Source: Lamellibrachia columna (lineage: Eukaryota; Annelida; Polychaeta; Sabellida; Siboglinidae). Taken from it: a DNA stretch of 64,000 nucleotides. The stretch is from positions 11,359,426-11,423,425 of the forward strand of contig OY759270.1 in the NCBI GenBank assembly GCA_963662155.1, written 5' to 3'. A program made the translations under genes and the position numbers. Positions 58,788 through 64,000 of the stretch are shown piece by piece. Below the pieces are notes generated by a model, which was not told where the DNA came from, ran no database searches, and worked only from the letters and a program-made list of their open reading frames with translations. Every line of letters starts with the position of its first letter. Position 1 is the first letter of the stretch.

Positions 58788-60673
58788 ACGTATGATGTAT
58801 GGTTTAGTGGGAAGTGTGTCCCTATGAAAACATAAGATAAAGTCAAGTGGGAAGTGTGTCCCTATGAAAACATAAGATAAAGTCAATGGGAATAGACTAG
58901 TGTCATATGTCAGTTAGTGTAGCATTCTGTCACAATATTGATGCCATTCCATGAAGATTTATTCTACGTAATTTAGCCTATGTTTCCCCTTTGCTGCAGT
59001 CCAAGGAATCTTTGATAAGCGCTAGGAATGCCTTATCGCTTCTCTCAGATGAAATTGGTTTTACGGCAGACCGTAAATTCAGGAGGTGATTCGAGGGCAT
59101 ATGCTTGTAGCAACTGAAGTGTCGAATGCAGCTGAAGTCGATGACGACAATGTTTATGTACCACTGTTTGTGGTGCCCCACAATTCATCTGGTTGGAACA
59201 TTTGGATTTGGACTATTCCTAGCATTTCTGTAATTAAGAGTCGGCGATAGTTGGCTGTGTTTACAACATATATAGATTCCACTTTATTATATTAAAATAC
59301 CAATCAACTAATCTTCCGTTTTGAAGGTAAAAAATAAAGTTTTCCAACAGATCTTTTAGTGATCTGTCGAATTCCTGTTTTATATCATTTCAATGGTAAA
59401 TGTAATACAGAAGTAAACATTAAAACATGAAGTATGTGACTGTTAATTTAGTACTTTGATAACGATACATTAAGATAGTTTGGGCATTTTAATTATACAA
59501 AACAAAACAACTAGCTGTATATAAGTTAACCAATTAAAAGCATTGTACATTCCTTTAAATGTTACATCTTCTATTCCTTGTCCACGTCACTGTTGCCTCA
59601 GTCCTGCTATAGTCTGTATGTATATGTGTGAACAAATTAAAGACCATATATAATATATATATAATTTGTTTTAATGAAGGGTAGTGGGCAACATAAATGC
59701 TTTTTACATACCCTTGTAGGGTGGGGCATCTATGCAGTTCTCCCCCCTATAAATAATTTTCTTTTAAACTTTGTTTTATATTTTCACAACTCTCTTATAA
59801 TCAGCTTTCTCCGAGAGGTCAATAAGGTCATTAACTTTTGAAATAAGGATTTAAGAAATAACTAATTTATAGAGTGACTCAAGTAACCGAGAGAGTCAAG
59901 GTGAGTGTCCCATTGGAATGGCGGTTTTCTGTCATCGCCGTAATTATTAGGTGTGACTCGAGAGTTGATGTTCATTGGAGCGAGGCGCACTTACCTTGAT
60001 ATATGTGTCAGTAGAACCTACTTGTTAGATGCGTGCAACCAAGTGTGCCCAGGCAACTCTACATGATCGATGGGTTTCGGATTGGGATGGTGGGTCAAAT
60101 TTAGGGGACTTCCTCAAAAAGTATTTTTTCTTTTTTTCTCGATATATTAACTTATTTTGTTTGTTTGGTGTTTCAGTGGACATGTATACTGATATAACAT
60201 ATGAACAGCGCTAGTAAATTCGCAGCAGCATGTTTGCAATTTTGGTATTGAATAAGTATGATCCGAGAAAGAATGTTGCTTTTTGCTATTGTTATCCAAA
60301 ACTTGTAAGTGTGGTTACAAAGGAAATTAAGAATTAAAAAACGTATTGCTTGTTCTGTTACAACCAATGGTAAAACTGCATTTTATGGTAATTTTTAGGA
60401 TCTTATGTACCAATAAGTGACTGGTATTAATATATACATGTGTTCACTTGTATTTAACATTCATTTCAAAAGATTAATAATTATCATAATTATTGTTTCA
60501 TAATTATCTTATATATGCTGTATCCATATCCAAAATACTGTTTTGTAAAGAATATAATCTAGTAGTTTTGGATGTTATTGATATAATGGTTATATAAAAC
60601 TTGCCGCTGTACTATATATTATTACAACCCAGTGTCAACATTATTATTACTGTTATCTTGCATTGTTCAACAG
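58788..60673. other. No recognised exon; contains R-C copy 2 (59478-59555)
   Basis: The R-C copy reads GGGCATTTTAATTATACAAA ... GTTAACCAATTAAAAGCATT. A 67-codon minus-strand open stretch (58978-59181) has a balanced composition but no recognised family. The rest is presumably intron upstream of the EVA-1-like exon. Confidence 0.5.
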
Positions 60674-60921
60674 GCTTATTGACAAGCACGCTGTTCACAT
60701 TCCGGGACCACGCCTGCGAAAATGATAAACTCAAGATTCGCTGTCCATACGGCACAACCATCAGCATTCAGGCGGCCAACTTCGGTCGACTGGTGCCGAG
60801 CAACAAGATGTGTTCATTTGGGCTGATGTTGTGGCCAGTGCTGCCTCACCAGGGAGAAAAGGAGACTAGCTCGTCCACGGCAGTCGAGGATACGAAGTGC
60901 GTCACGAACACCACACTCAAG
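60674..60921 (+). CDS. EVA1C: EVA-1 / EVA1C-like protein, internal exon (first SUEL-type lectin domain, N-terminal part)
   Basis: The exon encodes 82 residues plus two bases of a split codon. It begins after a pyrimidine-rich tract ending TTCAACAG and ends at AAG|GTAAGT, a consensus donor, so splice phases are 1 (in) and 0 (out). The peptide has HACENDKLKIRCPYGTTISI, then AANFGR, and ends DTKCVTNTTLK. Cysteines fall at residues 14, 23, 46 and 75. This is the first half of a SUEL/galactose-binding lectin fold (C-x8-C-P ... I-x-I-x-x-A-x-x-GR ... C). The LxxxL-T/F-x-HAC entry and the CVxxTT block fit EVA-1/EVA1C better than latrophilin, in which this domain also occurs. EVA-1 is a type I membrane protein acting with Slit-Robo signalling in axon guidance. 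The domain's second half (remaining cysteines) must lie on a later exon, which is not found up to 64000. An insertion rich in Pro/Ser/Glu (residues 50-72) looks lineage-specific. Confidence 0.78.
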
Positions 60922-60944
60922 GTAAGTTTGGTGTTGGTAATAGT

Positions 60945-61155
60945 AGTAGTAATACTTGTAGCTGTAGTAGTTGTTGTAGTAGTTGTTGTAGTAGTCGTAG
61001 TAGAGGTAATAGTAGTAGTTCAGTTTTACAATGATATATTGTTTTTAATATAATTACATGTATGTAAAGTGCCTTAGGGCAATCTTGATTGATCGGGCAC
61101 TATATAAATACTTTTATTATTATTATTATTAGTAGTAGTAGTAGTAGTAGTAGTT
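60945..61155 (+). repeat. (GTA)n tract and LINE/SINE-type 3' tail with (TTA)n
   Basis: Degenerate GTAGTAGTT repeats (60945-61020) keep the exon frame open as poly-Val after the donor, which is an artefact. At about 61050-61120, GTAAAGTGCCTTAGGGCAAT and GGGCACTATATAAATACTTT run into (TTA)n/(GTA)n. GCxCTATATAAAT plus TTATTA is a common 3' tail of retroposons in marine invertebrates. Confidence 0.7.
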
Positions 61156-62194
61156 TTTAAAGAAAATGTGAAGATAAATATGAAGAAAAAAAATTGAAGA
61201 AAACAATTTGAAGAAAAATTTATAGACTTCAAGCTGTGGTGTACACTTGCCCAAGCGCGACTGACAGTGAGAATCGAGAGGAGTAGTAGTCGTTATTGTT
61301 GTAGTAATAGCATATTCAGTCATAACGACTGTCCATGTGCAACCAGGTTCTGATCCACATTCAACTCAACTGCATCTTTGCACTGTTCCATTCTACTTGT
61401 GTGGTCTCACACCGGCTGATGGAGTTTGGTGAGTAACAGTCAGATACTTTTGTGAGTGTACAACACATGCCTGATTGGTCATCCCAGTTGGGTGTTTTAC
61501 TTCCCTTTCTATCAGCATGGATTGATGGGATTTCACTTTCATTTCATCCACAGACCGATCGTCCACGGACTAGTAACATGACCGTCCTCAGGGGGTTTGG
61601 GGGGTTCATTCGAGGGAGCTTGTTTTAGCTGTAGCATTTTCACAAATCATCCCAGAAATCCCGGCTGATTGTGTATTTCAAAACCTCCCTTTTCAAAACC
61701 CTGAGGACAAACCCGAGTAATGTTCCATATCAACGGCTGCTTCATTTAAGGTATAAGTGACCTTGGCAGTTGACATAAATGGACTTAGATGATGACACTT
61801 ATACCTAATGACAGCGGACAATGACATTGACATTGTCTTGTCATGTTATTGACAGTAGAAACTAACGATGACACTGACAAAAAAGCGACTGTAAACATAT
61901 TGACATGGTGCTGATGGAATATTGCAGCAAAACAATTTCTTCTGATGAGCAAAGATAATTACATTTGTCTTTCTACTCTACTCTACTATCAGAATCCCTG
62001 AAATGCCATTGGCATTTGCAGAAAAACACTTGGGGAAAAGTTCCACCAAACTGGGTCTACAATACAGACACATAATCCCCACAATGTCTGATCAGCATTG
62101 TAACCAGAAAAATTCTACTAGAAAGTATGTCATCCACTGGATTCTGCATAGAGTCTTACATGGCGCCACTTGCGATAAGGCATCAGGGAATATA
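61156..62194. other. Intron sequence, no recognised feature
   Basis: Searched for the rest of the SUEL domain (a C-P-G-T/S-x-K-Y-L-type block); none was seen. Confidence 0.5.
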
Positions 62195-62612
62195 AACAAA
62201 CAATTTTTTGAGAATGCTATACGCAGTTATTGTTTTTGCTTGTGCAAACGCCATTCTCTTAATCTCTGGCATTTTAATCTCTTGCATTTAAGGCACCAAG
62301 GAATATCAACAAACTTTTTTGAGAAATATTTTCCTTTTGTGGAAGAGATTATATGAAAATAAGCAGAACATTGTGATTAATCGGTTGCAGTTATTATCGT
62401 TTTGACTCATGTAAATGATACATTATTTTAATCTGTGGTATTTTAATCCGTTGCATTTTAGGTATGTTAAAAAAAAAATTTTGGAAAAATATTTTTCTTT
62501 TGTGGAAGAGCTTTCAAAACTAGACAGGAAATTATGATTAATCATTCGCAGTTATTGTAGTTTTTGCTTGTGCAAATGACACATTCTTTTATTGTCTGCC
62601 ATTTTCTGTAGA
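62195..62612 (+). repeat. ~162-bp tandem repeat, three diverged units
   Basis: Unit anchors at 62222, 62384 and 62546 (CGCAGTTATTGT / TTGCAGTTATTAT / TCGCAGTTATTGT). Each is followed by a TGTGCAAAYG-like block, TTTTAATCTSTGGYATTTTAAT and a GAATATTTTCCTTTTGTGGA-like block. Confidence 0.82.
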
Positions 62613-63009
62613 GGCGAGATGATGACAAACAACTGTGTCTAGACAGGGAGCAGCGTGTGAGGCCTGTATCAATTCTTCTCTGCCTCATGTCATATTTTGT
62701 AGTTTACTTCATCAAATGTACATTTGTTGTGGCAATGACTTACAATTTCTCTTGTGGGGTTCTTCTCATAAACATACTTTACTTACTCTGACTGTTATGA
62801 TACATCACCGAATCACCTGCCTTGCAGTATGTGATCATATCATTTGCCAGTCCATTGATCCAGCTATGAGTGATGGAGGCGGTTGGTTGTAACTCATTAG
62901 ATGAAAACATGTCCCTCAAACAGCATATGTAAACATTTCAGTAAACTACCGCCTTCTCAACATTGGACGTATTCATCACTATTTATTTATTTATTCGTGT
63001 GTTCTACCT

Positions 63010-63460
63010 TGAACACACCAGACAACTTGTCCATGTCCCAGTCACCTCCCGCATTGATTGCTATGATAACCTCCTCAATGATGTGCTCATGACTGTAATT
63101 GATGAACTACAGTGGGTGCAAAATCCCTGTGCTCATGTCATAATGATTTGCTCCAAACCCAACTGACCAACCGACCGTGTCACGCCCATGCTCTTGGAGT
63201 TACACTGGCTTCCAATGAAATGCTGCATTAATATGAAGACCTGACTTCTCACTTTAAAATGCTTTCATGGGCTCACACCTCCATACCTATCAGCACTTCT
63301 CTCTCCTTATTCCTGACATGCTGTCTGTGCTTTTCCGACAAGTTACTCCTTAAAAAACCTACTTATTGCATGAAAATCACCAAACATGCTTTCTCATGTG
63401 CAGCCCCAAGGTCAAGGAACCATCTGCCAATCACAATGCGCCAGTGCATCAATAGAATTT
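63010..63460 (+). pseudogene. L2-clade LINE reverse transcriptase, C-terminal relic
   Basis: Three frames together give TSRIDCYDNLLNDV, VIDELQWVQNPCAHVIM, VTPMLLELHWLPMKCCI, LTLKCFHGLTPPYLSALLSP and HAFSCAAPRSRNHLP. The order SRIDY-C-N-LL, LQ-VQN-AAR, ITP-L-LHWLP, LT-K-LHGLAP-YL--LL and F--AAPRLWN-LP is diagnostic of L2 LINEs, downstream of the catalytic palm. At least one frameshift and several stops show it is long dead. It lies on the sense strand of the EVA-1-like gene, in the intron. Confidence 0.9.
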
Positions 63461-63535
63461 GAGCATTTTAATTATACAAAACCCACAATTAACAGCGTAT
63501 CATTTAATCAATGAAAATCGTACATTTCCTTCTAT
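63461..63535 (+). repeat. Short interspersed repeat R-C, copy 3
   Basis: GAGCATTTTAATTATACAAA followed by an AACAGCGTAT block and AATCAATGAAAATCGTACAT matches 59478-59555 and, inverted, 43080-43155. It begins exactly where L2 homology ends. Confidence 0.65.
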
Positions 63536-63862
63536 TTTTTAATTGTTGATTTTTTATTTAAGTCATGGAAGTGTCATGGCTTTTTGCTTCAGATGTTCGG
63601 TGTGTTCTCTGTAGACGCCACAGGTAGACTTGAACACCTGGGGGAACGATACACCCCCAGGGGTGGGCATGTTGCATAGGGCACACTTGCCAATTCAACA
63701 GAGGGTGTTTGACTAATGAGGTAACTAACTACCTCTGGTTGTCTGACATTCCTGGTGAAGGATTTTACAAAGGATGGCTTTGTCTGGGGTAATCACCCTC
63801 TGTAAGTAAAGACCCCCTAACTGGAAAACTTGGCAGGGATTAATGACGGTGGAGGAAAAATT

Positions 63863-63979
63863 TGTTTGGTTAATCTGTTTGGTTAATCTGTTTGGTTAAT
63901 CTGTTTGGTTAATCTGTTTGGTTAATCTGTTTGGTTAATCTGTTTGGTTAATCTGTTTGGTTAATCTGTTTGGTTAATC
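63863..63979 (+). repeat. 13-bp minisatellite, nine identical units
   Basis: Nine perfect copies of TGTTTGGTTAATC occupy 117 bp, just before the end of the window. Confidence 0.97.
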
Positions 63980-64000
63980 TGTTTTCGTAGAGTTCAGATT

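Noticed and set aside
58978..59181. 67-codon minus-strand frame with CIRHFSCYKHMPSNH as a transposase or zinc-finger exon
   Set aside because: The Cys/His spacing fits no finger I know, and there is no second supporting segment nearby.

Overview
This is AT-rich nuclear DNA from an animal, and nearly all of it is non-coding. Features pointing to a eukaryote are one consensus-flanked exon, several families of decayed non-LTR retrotransposons, tRNA-derived SINEs, DNA-transposon relics (MULE, Harbinger, piggyBac-type) and many mini- and microsatellites. The mix suggests a marine invertebrate, possibly a mollusc or other lophotrochozoan. That assignment is inference only, because no taxon-diagnostic gene is present.

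The only convincing host coding sequence is one internal exon at 60674-60921 (+). It encodes the first part of a SUEL/galactose-binding lectin domain and most resembles EVA-1 (EVA1C), a transmembrane Slit co-receptor. No other exon of that gene could be found, so much of the window may be its upstream intron or the neighbouring intergenic DNA.

Layout. 0-13 kb: mostly unrecognised sequence, with interspersed repeats, a SINE, a 20-bp minisatellite and long TA tracts. 13-20 kb: a 30-bp minisatellite of about 36 units, a 351-bp foldback element, and a 24-bp minisatellite of about 26 units inside an interspersed repeat. 20-30 kb: a Harbinger relic with a Myb/SANT-like reading frame, LINE 3' ends, MITEs, and a MULE relic with a FLYWCH finger. 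30-44 kb: SINEs, GA- and CT-rich tracts, LINE fragments, and a 26-bp minisatellite that grew inside a LINE reverse-transcriptase gene. 44-52 kb: a 40-unit 24-bp minisatellite, a piggyBac-type MITE inserted in another repeat (two empty sites occur elsewhere in the window), a 34-bp array, a head-to-head SINE pair, an 18-bp array, and a second, smaller array of the same 24-bp sequence as at 18 kb. 52-64 kb: LINE relics, foldbacks, a perfect 38-bp array, a SINE cluster, the EVA-1-like exon, a 162-bp repeat, an L2-type LINE relic and a perfect 13-bp array.

The main pattern is that at least three of the large minisatellites have units matching a short internal or terminal stretch of a transposable element that occurs elsewhere in single copy. 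Long open frames across these arrays follow from repeat periodicity and are not called as genes. Family labels R-A to R-E are mine, defined by copies within this window.
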